Shown piece by piece: positions 21,531 through 34,390 of a DNA stretch of 64,000 nt (positions within the stretch are counted from its first letter, which is position 1; each line of letters begins with the position of its first letter). The position numbers and the translations under genes were made by a program. A model generated the notes under the pieces. It searched no databases. It saw only the letters and a program-made list of their open reading frames with translations, and was not told the origin of the DNA. The stretch is from Limnephilus marmoratus (lineage: Eukaryota > Arthropoda > Insecta > Trichoptera > Limnephilidae): contig OU862917.1 of assembly GCA_917880885.1 (NCBI GenBank), forward strand, positions 30,058,104-30,122,103. The letters are read 5' to 3'.

Positions 21531-23040
21531 TTGCCAGTTTGTCGAAAAAAATTATCTCTGAAATTAGTGTGCTAGGTACCTAAGTATTTTGTATTAATTA
21601 CATTTATTATATTTTTACCCGATGATGTAATGTGCGAATACATCTTTGAACCATTTTGTTATGACATTGTTCTGTCTTCAACATTATAACATCACTGTTT
21701 GTCTGGCCATCACGAGATTACTATCGTGTTGTTGCGTGTACCGAGTTTAAGTAGAAAACTTGTTGTTTGTTTCAAGTTACGAACATGATGAAAACATTTA
21801 CACGGATATTGTTTATAATATATCTTGTTTTTACGCTTTTATGTAAATATGTTATTTGTGTTTCTAAATAAATATGTGTTTTGAATGCACGTCTTTGGAT
21901 GTTTTAATATTTTTATTAATTAATTTTATTTTGACTGTAAATTAAATAAAAAATTTGGATAAAAATGGAAGCAGAAAATTTAAGAAAATGAAATCCACAA
22001 ATCTGTGAGTTATTTAGTTACATAGCAAATGCCAATTAATAACATCACTTTCCTTGAACACTTTAAGTTTATAAGATCTTAAAAAATATATATGTTATTC
22101 TTGAAGATATTTATTTTTTAGTACAAGATAATACATTTGTCTCACATTATTTATACGAGGTTTCGATTGCCCAACTAGGAGGATTCCCGTTTTAGGACAG
22201 TCAAATTAGGATGAGTATGAACATATAACACATTTTGTACAAACAAAAAGAAAATGGAGGAAATAAAAAGAAGAGAAAAATAAAAAAGTGAAAACTATTA
22301 AAAAATAATAATAAATAAATAAAAAACTTTTGTTCATCAATAGATTTTTTTACAATATACCTACATTTTTTTCTTTTATGATTGATTCTATTGATGAAAA
22401 GGTCACTGCTCAGCTACAATTCAGGATTTCTCCTGGAAAGCAGCTGGTTTTCAGCAGTGCTTCCAGTATAAAACAGAAAATAAAATTAAATAAAAATGAA
22501 TTAAAAAATTAAATTAAATTGAAATAAAATAAAATAAATACAATTAAATTAAATTCCATAAAAAATAATTAAATCAAATCTCTAATTCAACGCACACAAT
22601 ATAATACAATATAAATAATAGAAATTTAGAAATAAAAATATAAAAAAATGAAGTATTTAATTAAAAAATAAAAATAAATTGATAATATAAATCGGAATTC
22701 AAATTAAAGACAATAATCTTAATATTAAAACTCCAATACAAAATAAATTCGATTCAAAATAAAATCAAATCAAGTATAAAATGTAATCAAAAATGTGATC
22801 AAAATAAATAATGTAATCAATTCATAAATAAATAAAAATGTAAAAAATAATAAAAAATGTAATCAAATCTAATAATAAAATCAAAAACAAAAATAAATCA
22901 AAAACCAAAACAAAAACACAAGAAATTTTTCCTTCAATTAATTGTAAATTTTATTAATTAAGATGTTGTGCGGTTGACTGTGCAGTCAGTAACCATTCGC
23001 CGCAGAGCTTCTTAAGTTCTGAAACGAAGGCGATATTCTA
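21531..23040. other. AT-rich intergenic DNA
   Basis: Long A/T runs with AATAAAA and AAATAAAT simple-sequence drift, especially 22250-22930. No supported gene. Confidence 0.6.
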
Positions 23041-23042
23041 AT

Positions 23043-23580
23043 CTCTCTCTCTGGTTTCAATCCTGGGATTGGTTTGCAGCAATTTCATCTATTCGTTTCT
23101 TCCACTCTTCCCTGTCTTGTGCGGCTCTTCTGAAGTCTGCATATGATAAGCAGCTCACGTCCACCAGCAGGTCCTCCAGGTACTCTCGGCGTGGGCGTCC
23201 CCTAGCGTTTGTCCCCTCGGTCATACCCTCCATTATGGCATGCAAGAGGCCTTCTTGTCTTATTGCATGGCCGATCCATCTTGCGCGCCTTTCGGACAAG
23301 GTCCTGAGCAGGTGCCTTCCTCCTTCGATTCTTTAGAGAACCTACTCATTTGTGATGTGGCCTCTCCAGGAAATTAGAAGCAATATCGTCAGCAAACCTT
23401 ATCATATCCACCTTTTGCCCGTGTATCTTTACACCTTTTCTGTGACTCATTCTCTCTCTCAAGTCATCAATCGCACTTTGTATACAAGCGTTAAAAAGAA
23501 CAGGTGACAGAGAGCATCCCTGTCTTACCCCTTGTCTTTGTCTTATACTGGCTTCTTTTGTATCATTGGAATTCCAATAA
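23043..23580 (-). mobile_element. RTE-like element, RT and C-terminal fragment
   Basis: The minus strand encodes RQGVRQGCSLSPVLFNAC, then MIRFADDIA (the catalytic box), a frame break, and the SERRARWIGH ... RIDEIAANQ C-terminus, ending in a (GA)n tail. DNA between the palm and the C-terminus is deleted. It is close kin of the fragment at 18661. Confidence 0.75.
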
Positions 23581-23639
23581 ACAGTGGTATTTCATTCCAA
23601 AGTTTTGAAGAAGAACATCAAGAAGAAAGAATATTAAGG

Positions 23640-24090
23640 TATATAGTACATATACTTAATAACACAAGATTAAATATATAGTTAACTGGTGTATCCATTG
23701 CAAATTATCCTACATACTTGTGTAGTATAAATAAGAGAAATTATTAAATAAATAAAAACAATTAAAAACTGCAAATAACCGTTGTTGGTTTAGCATAGTT
23801 ATTTAAATAATAAAATAAAATGTGTTTATATACTTAAAAATAAAGGATTAACACAAAAAGGTGACTAGTGTTTGCATTGCACATAGTCCTACGTACACAT
23901 TTTGAATAAAAAGAACTAGAAAGAAAAGAGAACGAATAAAATAAAATAACCAATTAAAACTTGAATATTACTGTTATTTGTTTAAAATAGTTATCAAAAT
24001 AATAATAAAATGAAAGGTTTATATACTTAATAACAAAGGATCAAAACATAAATAAAAGCAAGCGGTGTTTGCATTGAATAATAATTGCAA
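23640..24090. repeat. Degenerate tandem repeat, period about 187 bp
   Basis: TATATACTTAATAACA-like starts recur near 23650, 23828 and 24015, each followed by GTGT..CATTGCA. About 2.3 copies are visible. AT-rich and non-coding. Confidence 0.5.
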
Positions 24091-24335
24091 CGCAACGTAA
24101 TTATATGAAATTCATTCCATAGAAAAAAAAACCGCAAAGTGTGCTCCAAAAATTATTATGAACACGTATTCCTGTTATATTACAAGTTATGTGTATGGAA
24201 AATTTCAAAGCGTTCCTTTAAATGCTACTGAAGATATTTCCCACGAGATTTTTGCTCTATTTCAAACGAGTTGTGTTTTTTTGTTATTTGTTTTTGGGGT
24301 GTTATGACGTGTTGCGCTACCTCCTCCTTTAGCCA

Positions 24336-24375
24336 ACGTTTCGGACAGCGTTACAGTGTCCGTCATCAGGGCAGA
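24336..24375 (-). ncRNA. Hammerhead-like motif in PLE left end
   Basis: Minus strand: CTGATGA (24363-24369), stem II GGACA/TGTCC, GAAAC (24338-24342), and ACGT then T. Same type as 20300-20346. Confidence 0.6.
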
Positions 24376-24571
24376 TGTGTAAATGTGAGTGGTGATTGTG
24401 GTGAAATGTGTGCTTAAGTACTTCGAAGCAATACCGTATTGCCAGCTCCACTCCACTACGTGCTGGCATTTCAGTATACTTCAAGATGGTTTTCTGCATT
24501 TAGCTTTGGTGTAGCCGTCAATTACCGGATACCAAGAACTATTGAGCTTAGCTCCGTCGTCTCCATTAATG

Positions 24572-24943
24572 TTAATAGGATTTTTTATGAATTTCAATTG
24601 CCTCTGTAATTAGGCGTGCTCCATAAGTTTTGGGTCTTCCCAGGACTTCAGGATCAAATCCAAAGTAATGACCGTTTTCAATTAAATGCTCAGCGATTGC
24701 CGATTTGTCAGGGTGGCCAAGTTTACACGCTCTAGAGTGTTCCGATATCCTTTTGGAGATCGTCCGCTCTGTCTGGCCCACATAGACCTTATCACATTCG
24801 GAACAGCTGAGTTTATATACTCCATCTGTTTCCAGAGGAAACTTGGTCTTTGCAGACCTCAGTAGGTCTTGTATTTTGGTCGTGGTTCCGAAGTCAATAT
24901 TGATGCTTTCTTTCCTCAACAGTCTGGCAATTCTGTCTGTCAC
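24572..24943 (-). pseudogene. PLE GIY-YIG endonuclease domain
   Basis: A 123-residue frame. The GIY motif appears as GVYKLSC, followed by CDKVYVGQTERTISKRISEH (YIG seen as YVG, then conserved Arg and His), and ITEAIEI with the probable metal-binding Glu. In PLEs this domain lies after the RT and nicks the target. The first Met may be internal, as similar residues continue upstream. No RT remains, so it cannot act alone. Confidence 0.75.
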
Positions 24944-25139
24944 ATTGTGAACATAGGATAGGAAAGCACAGCCTTTAGACTCTTGTTCAATTTTGTCTTC
25001 GTTTGGTGTAGATTTGGCTCTTATTATTTGCCTTGTCTGCCTTGCCGGGTATCTGCGTTACGCTCCAGCGCATCGGTGAGCTTTGCAAGTATAGCAAAGT
25101 AAGGCATAACACCCCAAAAACAAATAACAAAAATACTTT

Positions 25140-25650
25140 TGGCTGTGAAAATCTAAAATCATATCTGAGTTGTGTGTTATTGAACATCTGTACAATTTTC
25201 ACTTAATTATTATCGTTTTAAATATTAGCGCGCTCCCTCTACCATTCGTATTTACATATCACACCTTCTTTTTCTTTTTGAACGCTTACTACCGAGCCTT
25301 AACATAAAAATACAGATAAAACTTTGCGGCCTTCATGGAATTTGTATATTAAAAAATACCGGTTGTTACTGCCCCCTTTGGCGGCATGTAACAAGCTGTA
25401 AACGTTCTGCATTAGATAACGTTTTATCAAGTTATTCTGGCCGCAAAAAATACAAAATGCCACAATGTTATCATAATATGATGAATATTGATGTTTCCTC
25501 TACAACAGTATGCTGTGATGTAATCATTATCATTATGTAAGTTAGGAATTTTACGCGATGTAATAAATAACATTCCATTATGTGGATAAAAATCGAATTT
25601 AGGTATTTATTATAAATGCACAGATTATTGAAACTTTTTAGAAACAAAAA
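25140..25650. other. Intergenic DNA, nothing recognised
   Basis: No supported gene or repeat boundary. Confidence 0.4.
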
Positions 25651-25656
25651 AAACGG

Positions 25657-25860
25657 AGTGTGCAATTCACACGCGGTAGAAGTGAAACCTTCAGAAAACT
25701 AAAGTAGACAAGAGTGGGGAAGTTACGAAGCACCGCACAAAGAGGAGACCGATTAAACTGTCTTATTCTCTCTCAGGCTAAATCCCTTAGATGACGCCTT
25801 TTTAGTGTCGTTATTTTTCGTTTCATCGAGTTTCAAATCACAACAGTGCTAAAGAAGTTT
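25657..25860. mobile_element. Single end of a TIR element
   Basis: Begins GTGTGCAATTCACACGCGG and TAGAAGTGAAACC, matching the TIR at 4391-5206. Interior CGTTTCATCGAGTTTCA is also shared. The partner TIR is not present. Confidence 0.55.
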
Positions 25861-26089
25861 TTACTTCAATAATTGGTTAAAAATAATTTTTCGCTGGTGA
25901 CGGTCATTTTCAAAGTTGGAGCTGATTGTGCCTAGAATTCAGACTTGTGTTATCTACTTGTGTTATGATATTTTATAGCAAATATTTTAATAGTCATTTT
26001 CAAAATAGGTAGGTACTGATGTAACCTACCTATGTATATGTGATTTATTTTTTATATTCTGAAAATTATTTTTGTTTTTAAGTCAAGTA

Positions 26090-26276
26090 AGATTTCGTGA
26101 TTTTTCTGCGCTTTTTCCATTTTCAAGAAAGCATTATTTACCAACTTTCCTGAAAACGGAAAAACTTACCGCCTTCCTTTCCTCAAAAGACATTCCACAC
26201 AGCAACCCCAAATATAGGCCCAGGGGGAATTATTTTCGTTCGGGTCTCCTGTGTGCAACTAATATTTAAAAAAATC
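26090..26276 (+). mobile_element. Non-LTR family H, 3' fragment
   Basis: Retains the last codons (TAFLSSKDIPHSNPK), TTCCACACAG, and the 3' hairpin at 26216-26247 with a G:U wobble and a mismatch, then CTGTGTG and an A-tail. It is the most diverged of the four copies. Confidence 0.65.
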
Positions 26277-26279
26277 GCT

Positions 26280-27520
26280 GAGAATCGAAACTGTAATCTT
26301 TTTTCGTTCTAAGGTTTTTTCGTTCCAATTCCATTTGCAGATGTTGTTGGTACTTGTATTTTGACGAGTCCGCTCAAATGCACACACGTGCAATAATTAT
26401 GAAACATTTGCAAAAAGTGCAATGTGCATCTTTACGACTTCATTATACTCGTACATCGTACATACGTATGGCTTAATAATCATTAACAAATAGTGTACTC
26501 ATAGGGGATTGTTGACAAAGTTTGAATAATAATGAATAATTTTAACTTCACTATTCATACAAAATAGTAACAAACTGCCTGAAAATATGAAAGTTTCTCA
26601 AGGAATATTATAATAATATTCAATTAAAACGCCATTGGTTTGGGCCTAAACAAAGTACCCGGGAGTAAAGTGAACCAACTTCAGGAGATGGTTCTATATG
26701 AGAGTATAATAAGTAAAAAAAAATGTTTAACTCTTTTCGAAATTCCAACGTTTTGTGGTAGTAGGTATTCGGGAAAAAATGTAGAATTGTTCGTATGGAA
26801 CAAAAAATATTCTTCTTCGAAAAAAAATTTTGTATGGAAAGAAATGGAATTTCTAAAAAACGTTATTCATCTTTTTTACTTCTTCTGTCATCATGTCTAT
26901 TCACCGATAAAATTTCGAAATCACTGGACCCTCTTAATACGAATGTATTTTTAGAAAAAATCCACAGATTCACCTTAAGAGGGAATGCGGGCGGCGTTTT
27001 TTCCATACAAACGTATTCCCAGTTTATCTCTCTGGATTTTGACCCTAGAGCAATTTTTACATAATATAGATATCGACCACTAGCGTGTCGGTACGTTTTG
27101 CTTTTTTTGATAATTTACTTCTTTTAGAAGTTAGGAACTTCCAAAAATGAATTAAATTGCCGGGTTTATACAAACTAAACAATGTATTTCTAAGAATAGC
27201 AAAACGTACCTACATAGAATATTTTTTTAATAAATTTCTTTTAATACAGTTAGTGAAAAAAAATTAAAAAGTCCAGTTTTGGTGAAGAAAAATGGGGAAA
27301 ACAAAACATCGATTTTGACGATTTTATTTAGGTATTTTCGGCCCAATATGCAGTTGTCCCTTTCGCTCAGTTCCCCGGAGGGGAGCGCGGAGTGGAACAG
27401 AAGACATTCGTTACAATACCTATCGACGATATTTTTAAATGACCGGCATAGCTCTTAATTACTGTAAAATTTATGGTACTTAAAAAATAAAAACAAAAAT
27501 AAAATTTTTCCTTATTCATT
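26280..27520. other. Intergenic DNA, no gene recognised
   Basis: Two overlapping frames at 26640-27064 are A/T and Lys/Phe-biased and overlap each other; no motif is recognised. A slightly GC-richer patch lies at 26960-27060. Confidence 0.4.
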
Positions 27521-27534
27521 TTTTTAATTTTTTT

Positions 27535-28945
27535 TTTATTAATAAATTTTTTTGTTACATACATAAAAATATTACAAAAACATTTCTTTTGATAAGAAGT
27601 AAAAAAAAGGAACTATAAAATTAAATATGTAGCTTAAAGTTAAACAATAATACAATTTAACAAAAAAAAGATATTACAATAGTATACATATATGTATGAT
27701 AACAAAAAAAAATCCCACACAGGCATCGCCAGTTCGTGGGTATACTTAAGTTTTTTTAATGCAGTTAAGATACAACATGGCACATTAAACTTTAAGTTAG
27801 TAAATTAAAACATAATTATGTTTTAACATATTTATAGAACAAATAATTCCGTATTTACAAAACGAAAGTTAAGAAAAAAAATATATGAAAAACAAAAAAG
27901 GTTAAATAAAAATTAGGGATTTGTTAAAATTATTTTTTTTTATATTTTTTGATCAGCTTTTTACGGTTAAAATTAAGTCCTTTTTCCATATATATGCACC
28001 GTTCATTATCGTACCCCTCACGGAAGTTTCAAAGTAACAACACGCACGATTCGCGCGGTTATTTATAAATTTATAATTAAACTAGCAGACCCGGCCACAC
28101 GTTGCTGTGGCTAACGAAACACAACGCCATTACCCAACCTTTATAAAATCCACACCACCCGCTTGCCAGCTGCCCGCTGCCCGCTGCCTGAATTGAATTT
28201 CTCGGCCTTTCGCTACTATAATAAGCATGGTATTATACATACAAACCTTCCTCTTGAATCACTCTATCTATTGGTGAAAACCGCATGAAAATCCGTTGCG
28301 TAGTTTAAAAGATCTATCCGCATATACATTTGAGCGACTTCATTTTATACTATGTAATGTAATGATGATGATGATAAACACTTTACGATTTTTTTATAAA
28401 TCCTACAAATATGAGATAAACTGGAAAATACTGCTTTATTCATTGGCTCTATAGTAATACAATCAATTTTTATGTTTCCGTGTTAAAATTCGAAGGAATG
28501 ATTTTTTTTATGTTGGCGAAAGTTTTAAAAAATGATCTGGGGAATCGCGAGCAATCGAGGCAAATTTATTTATTTTGCGTGATCCCTCCAGTGGATATAT
28601 ATTTCACGAAAAGAACAATTTTTTTTAATTAAAAAAAAAATATTAAAAACAAACATAAAACCGCGATGTTCCGAGGGTCACAGATTTTTTTTTTAATTAA
28701 TATTTTTTTTTTGTTACATATATAAAAATATTACAAAAAACATTTCTTTTGATATAAAGTAAAAAAAGGAGGAACTATAAAATTAAATAGGTAGCTTAAA
28801 GATAAACAATAATAATAACAATAATACAATTAAACAAAAAAAAAAGATGTTACAATAGTATGCATATATGTATGATATCAAAAAAAAATCCCACATAGGC
28901 ATCGCCAGTTCGTGGGTATACTTAAGTTTTTTTTAATGCAGTTAA
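27535..28945. repeat. Direct repeat pair, about 250 bp each
   Basis: Units at about 27535-27775 and 28690-28945 share TTGTTACATA, ATTACAAAAA, ACATTTCTTTTGATA, GGCATCGCCAGTTCGTGGGT and ATACTTAAG at high identity. A minus-strand Helitron lies between them. They could be LTR-like or two copies of one dispersed repeat. Confidence 0.6.
28080..28356 (-). mobile_element. Helitron, non-autonomous, minus strand
   Basis: The left edge CTAGCAGACCCGGCCACACG is the complement of a Helitron 3' end (CCGGGTCTGCTAG). The body has CACTCTATCTATTGGTGAAA and ATGAAAATCCGTTGCG. The right edge ends near TTTATACTATGTA. A second copy is at 42874-43186. Confidence 0.6.
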
Positions 28946-29104
28946 GATTATAAGTAAATTACAAGATACCTACTATATATTTTCTAAGACGAATTAAATA
29001 TTCAAATTGTGAAAAAAATAATTCATAAGAATCGGAAAAAAAATAAAATTACATTAGACATAATTAATTAAAGCACAAATTATTTTACTTTTACTTATTA
29101 TAAG

Positions 29105-30045
29105 TTTAATAAAAACAAAAATTTTAACAAAACAAAAACGACTCCAAAAAATGCACTAAAAAGTAAAAAAATAATTTCGTATTCTTCTACAACTTCATAA
29201 TCGACTTACTTTTTCTACTCATCAATATGTAGGTACGATTGTCATTTTTGGAATCGGTGTCAGTCATGGTAGGTTTGTAACTACATACATAACTAGAGCG
29301 GGGCCGCGGCGTGAGGGGAGCTGTCAAGTAAGCACGCCGCGCCGGGCCGGGTACCTTTGCTGACACCGACTCCAAAAATAACAATCGAACCTACATATTG
29401 ATGAGTAGAAAAAGTAAGTCGATTATGAAGTTGTAGAAGAATACGAAATTATTTTTTTACTTTTTAGTGCATTTTTTGGAGTCGTTTTTTGTTTTGTTAA
29501 AATTTTTGTTTATTTTTAGTGAATCCGAAGTACACTAATTTGTCTGAATATGGGTAGATCTACTAAACGTGCTGCTCATATGAGACAGACATAATTTGAC
29601 CATAACGACATTAGGGTCAAATTAAGAGATTCGGCCAAGTTTCGTTAATTTGCTCCTAAGAATTGAAGAGTTCCGTTACTTTGTCATGGATCCGATAATC
29701 AGAACCTAACCAAACTCTCATCAATTTATCCTTGAAGTACATCCTTTCCAATAAGCAAAGAATCATTGAAATCGGTTGGCGTGATATTGAGTTATTCGTC
29801 CATTTGTCGCGCACATACTTTATGCAAATTTAAGACTTATATGGTTTTCTCATGGATGACATTATCAGAACTAGACCAAATTAAAATGGGACTACATGAA
29901 AAGCACCAACTTTCAAATAAAAAAAGAATCATCAAAATCGGTTCACCCAGTCGAAAGTTCTGAGGTAACAAACATAAAAAATAAATTTAAAAAAATACAG
30001 TCGAATTGAGAACCTCCTCCTTTTTCAAGTCGTTTAAAAATTAAA
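29105..30045. mobile_element. Unclassified element with long foldback core
   Basis: Arms of about 150 bp (about 29110-29265 and about 29360-29520) are near-perfect inverted copies, containing TCTTCTACAACTTCATAATC and its complement, around a GC-rich centre (GGGGCCGCGGCG, CACGCCGCGCCGGGCCGGG). A 520-bp tail follows, ending GAACCTCCTCCTTTTTCAAG. Other copies are at 34035-34390 and, reversed, 60455-61420. Confidence 0.7.
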
Positions 30046-30385
30046 ACCATCAAATATTTCAGTCACCGAAGATGGAAAATAATTCATTTTAATAGTTGTT
30101 GGTTAAAGTTTTAAAATGACGGCCAGTGTGATTGGTGCGAAAGTTTTAATGTTATTTTTTTTTCTTCTCTTATTTAACCCAAATCTTGAACCTAATAACC
30201 TCAAATTATCCGGATTCGAATAAAATAGCTATTAAATTTTTATTATTTTTAATTGTAAAACTAACGTTTTTTTTAAGACAAGATTTTTTATGCATAAAAA
30301 AATATAATAAAAAAAAAATATAATAAGCAGTAATTGTTGAATGAAACACTAGCATATATTGAATCATTTGGCGGGTACGAGATAA

Positions 30386-30459
30386 GCCGCCATAGCTCAG
30401 TGGTCAAGAGCAATCGACCGGCAATCGAGAGGACACGGGTTCAAGTCCCGTTGGCGTCA
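30386..30459 (+). repeat. tRNA-like sequence, probable SINE head
   Basis: GCCGCCATAGCTCAGTGGTC gives an A box and a D stem GCTC/GAGC, and GGTTCAAGTCC gives a B box in a perfect T stem ACGGG/CCCGT. The anticodon stem is TCGA/TCGA with loop CCGGCAA (anticodon GGC, but C at position 33) and the acceptor pairs 6 of 7. The C33 and the SINE-like flanks argue for a tRNA-derived repeat over a working tRNA. Confidence 0.5.
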
Positions 30460-30539
30460 TGTATCTTTTCTCGGAAGATTTTTCAATGTGGATGAGTGTT
30501 TCAGGCTGATAATTATTGCTTATAATAATAATTATTAAA

Positions 30540-30600
30540 TTTTTGTTATTTGTTTTTGGAGTGTTATGCCGTGCTGCGCTACCTCCTCCTTTAGCCATTA
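30540..30600 (-). mobile_element. PLE terminal fragment
   Basis: TTTTTGTTATTTGTTTTTGG and GTGTTATGCC match PLE left ends. Truncated after CTTTAGCC, before the hammerhead core. Confidence 0.6.
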
Positions 30601-30619
30601 GCTATTAAATTGCTTTTTT

Positions 30620-31140
30620 CATTTCCGTTTTCTCCATAGACATATGAATATTAATAGACCAGAACATAAAGGTGAGGGGAAGATACCAACTACAGCGGGA
30701 CGCAGAGCGGGAAGATGAATTCGGTGATATGTGATTCGTCAATAACTCAATCTGAGAGTATATGGGCATCTCGCATTATAATATCACCATTTAGTTCTTA
30801 AAAGTATACTCTGCTCTTTAATGAATAGACCTTTTTAAATGGGAGCGCGAATTGCTCCCCGCGAAATGAACAAATTTACAAATTCCAAATACAGCAAAGT
30901 AAAGTTCGCCTATTTTCATAGTCCAATATTTTGTTGACGTTTTTAGTTTAGACACTTTTACAAATGCTCGACGCTGGCTCGCAGAAGAATGATGACATCA
31001 CATTTTTTAGATTCACGCGAAGCCATACTCGATCCCAGCCGGTTCCAATGGAACCGGTATGGGGATGGGGAAATAATATGCTTTTATCGCTTAGGGCAGG
31101 TCTATCAATATTCATATGCCTATGGTTTTCTCCTTTTTTC
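30620..31140. mobile_element. TIR element, unclassified
   Basis: ATAGACATATGAATATTAAT near 30636 is inverted near 31098-31125 with two changes, and TTTTCTCC/GGTTTTCTCC lies outside it. About 520 bp, no transposase. Confidence 0.5.
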
Positions 31141-33329
31141 ATTGTCATCTTAATAATACAAAGAGTTTTTTAAAATAAAATGTTCCTATAATCGTGTCCG
31201 GATATTCATAATGTCTGGATACGAGTATTTAACCGAATTATTACTAATTTGTGAAACATATTCGCGTTGTGTTATAATAAGTCACAGTTGCAGTTGATAT
31301 TATTTTATTTTTAGCTGCAACCGTTCTGATTATCGCGCAGAGCAAGTGCCAACAAACATACCTAATATATATCATGTAAATGAATTTGAAGCAACGACGC
31401 GACGCCGACGATGCGTATTCGTTGATGAAATATCTTGCCAAGTACACGCCACAATGAGAACAAAACGTATTAATTTATCAGTGTGATTAGAAATTGTATC
31501 TCCAGTGCTTTTGTGAAGTTATTCAAAAGGATTACTGTGTTTGGTGTATTCAAAGTGTCGTGTTGATATTTGAATTAGCAATACAAGTTCAATCCCTAAA
31601 CATTTCAACCCGTATAATAATCCTATATTTGTTTCAAGGTCTTTATTGTTGACGACAGTTTATTACTTAGTTTATTATTTACATGTGTATTCAAGACTTT
31701 TTACGAAGTAGGTGGGTATTTTCAATGTTTCGAAAATCATTTTAATTTGATATTTTTATGTATACTATGTACACTACCGAGGTTCAACAATGTTTTTATT
31801 TATTGATTCGACTTATTTTTATTGTACATGATATCATCTCATGTAGAATAATTATGAATCCAATGAAACTTGCAGAATTGGGTCGTAGCTTTAATTTTTT
31901 AGGTTAAAAAGATTAAAAATATCATTTCCATTGAAAAATTATAAAGATTAATACATAACTCCTATACATAGCCTCACATTCATTTAATTTGTAGGTTAGG
32001 AAGATTAAAAATATCATGTCTTTTGAAAAAATAGAAAGATTAATGTATAACAACTCCAGGCTATAACCTCACATTCAGCGCTGGACTACAATGAACTAGA
32101 AAAACTTATGATATTCAATGAATCGTGTATATCATCAAAACAACGTTCGGAAATCATAATACTATTTTTTTTAATTTCTTTTATACGTTCTGTACTACTA
32201 TAATTCAGTAATAATAATTACATAGCAAAACTTGTTTGTAAAAAAACTGTTTTTATAAAATGAATGATAATATTATTTAATATATAAAAAAGGAATAAAA
32301 ATTAAAATTGAATTCTACAAATTAAAGTTCATATCAATAAATGCATAATATTACTGATGTTTATTTTGTGCAATTTGTCATGGCATTAATTAACAGTTAC
32401 CTACGATTCTTTTCGATAATTTCTACTATTTTTCAGTTGTGTTACTTATATGCTTTGAACTGTGTTGATAATAATCTGAAAATAAATGTAATAAAAATGA
32501 CGTATTTCGACTATAAAGCAAAATATCTGTTTACATTGATAAAGTTATAGCTTCATTAAATTTGTACTGAGTGTTTTAAGTTGCAGCTATCTACTTTAAG
32601 CTGACAACGTAATTTCTATCGTGGTACCAATCATGTTAAGCATGGAAATATACATTCAACTTCCGTAAAACAAGATAGGACGCTTCGTCGTAATATCGGT
32701 TGTTCCACACACATGACACTATTTTTCAAATGTTATTGTTGCTAGTTGCTATGAACCTATTGAAATAAAAGAACTTGTTAATTGAAAAGGATCTGAAAAA
32801 TCAAATGCATTGTTTATACAAAGCTCTATAAAAAATCACTGTCACAAGTTAACTATATTCCGCAAACATAAAAATCCAAAGTAAATTCTGAAGATAAAAT
32901 TAATCACAAAGGTTGGGTCCATATTATGGTGTTCAAATTTCACAGAATAATGAGTATAATATATGAATGAAATGCAATTATATGTACAGTGGAACAAATT
33001 TTACAAAACACATTATTTAACCTCAAAATTAGGTAAGAACACATCAGAATAACATCAATGAGAACTGAAGGATAAAACTCCAGATACATTTGTTTTGTTT
33101 ACTGGCGGAACAGAGTCCTAAGTCCTAATACAAAGGGGCTTTTATTTTTGTTAAAACAGGAATTAATGTTTAAACCTACGAGAATATTCAGTCACAGCTT
33201 CTCAGAATACGCGTGGAGGGAGTCATTTTAGATCAGGAACTTTGCCAGATTCGAATATTATTCAAGATTTTTCTTATGTGATCTGAGATTTTCACCTGCG
33301 AAAGTATTATCGTCATTTATTTAAGGGGG
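31141..33329. other. Intergenic DNA, no gene recognised
   Basis: AT-rich. Direct similarity between 31900 and 32050 (AAAGATTAAAAATATCAT blocks) suggests a small local duplication. No supported coding sequence. Confidence 0.45.
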
Positions 33330-33480
33330 TTTATGACCTCCTTCTTTAACAGCGTTTCAAAAGTGTCCATCATTTGAGCTTATGTGTAATCTGCCCTGAT
33401 GATAGACACTGTAATGCTGAACGAAACGTCGGCTAAGGAAAAAGGTGGAGCGGCACGACATAATACATAATACCTCAACA
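33330..33480 (+). mobile_element. PLE terminal relic with hammerhead core
   Basis: CTGATGA (33396-33402) and GAAAC (33423-33427) remain, and GTCGGCTAAGG follows, but stem II has decayed. An inverted partner TGTCCATCATTTGAGC is at the left. Confidence 0.55.
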
Positions 33481-34034
33481 TATCTATCTTGGAGCTTCCA
33501 AACCGGAGAGAGCTGGCACAAAACCGAGATGAGTGGAGGAAGACTCTTGAGGAGGCCAAGACCCACCAGGGGTTGTAGAGCCAATAGTGATGATGATGAC
33601 CTCAATTATATTATGTCAAATTACACGGTCGACATTTAACGCTTTGCTTAGTTAATCTTTTCTTGAGGCTAATATAAATTTATTTTAACATCAATTACTT
33701 TATTTGAATAAAGTAAAAAAAATATTGAAGAGTAGATTTTTATTAAAACAATTTTTTTATGGAATTTTTTGAGGTGCTGATATTTCTTTTGGCAAGGGTT
33801 AAAATTTGGTATTCCCGTATTAGTGATTATAAATCTTATTTAGGGTGTGAAATTGACCACTTACTCTTATTGTTTACAAATATTGTGTCACATTATGAGA
33901 AGGTGATATTGTTTTGGTAAAAGTAGTAGATAATATTGTAAGTGGTGATATTTTATTGTTTATTGTTTCTTCACATTGTAAATTTATTGTTTATATTTTA
34001 GTTTTTAAACTCACTGGGACTAAGCCTGCATTGA

Positions 34035-34390
34035 CAATTATGTTTTTACACGACTTCAAAAAGGAGGAGGTTCTCAATTCGAATGTATTTTTTTTATGTT
34101 TGTTACCCCAGAACTTTTGACTGGGTGAACCGATGTCGATGATTCTTTTTTTATTTGAAAGCTGGTACTTCCCGTGTGGTCCCATTTCAATTTGGTCCAG
34201 TTCTGACTTGCATCTATAAAAATATGATAATAAATACTCCAAAAATAACAATCGTACCTACATATTGAAGAGTAGAAAAAGTAAGTTGATTATTAAGTTG
34301 TAGAAGAATAAGAAATTATTTTTTTATTTTTTAGTGCATTTTTTTAAGTCGTTTTTTTGTTTTGTTAAAAAATTTTGTTTTTGGTTTTTT
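34035..34390. mobile_element. Foldback element, internally deleted copy
   Basis: Begins ACGACTTCAAAAAGGAGGAG, with GAACTTTTGACTGGGTGAAC, then jumps to one arm of the foldback core (ACATATTGAAGAGTAGAAAA). The other arm and the GC centre are missing. Confidence 0.65.

Larger units (their letters stand above)
24282..25132 (-). mobile_element. Penelope-like element with inverted termini
   Basis: Bounded by TTGTTATTTGTTTTTGGGGT (left) and its complement (25103-25132). The left end carries a minus-strand hammerhead core. It encodes the C-terminal GIY-YIG part of a PLE protein at 24572-24943; the RT domain is missing, so the copy is truncated. Confidence 0.8.

Noticed and set aside
26640..27064. 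Two overlapping frames of 104 and 89 codons
   Set aside because: Different frames of the same AT-rich DNA, Lys/Phe-biased, with no domain or splice support.
30386..30459. Functional tRNA gene (Ala-like, anticodon GGC)
   Set aside because: C at position 33, a mismatched acceptor pair, an anticodon unusual for eukaryotic Ala and repeat-like flanks point to a SINE head.
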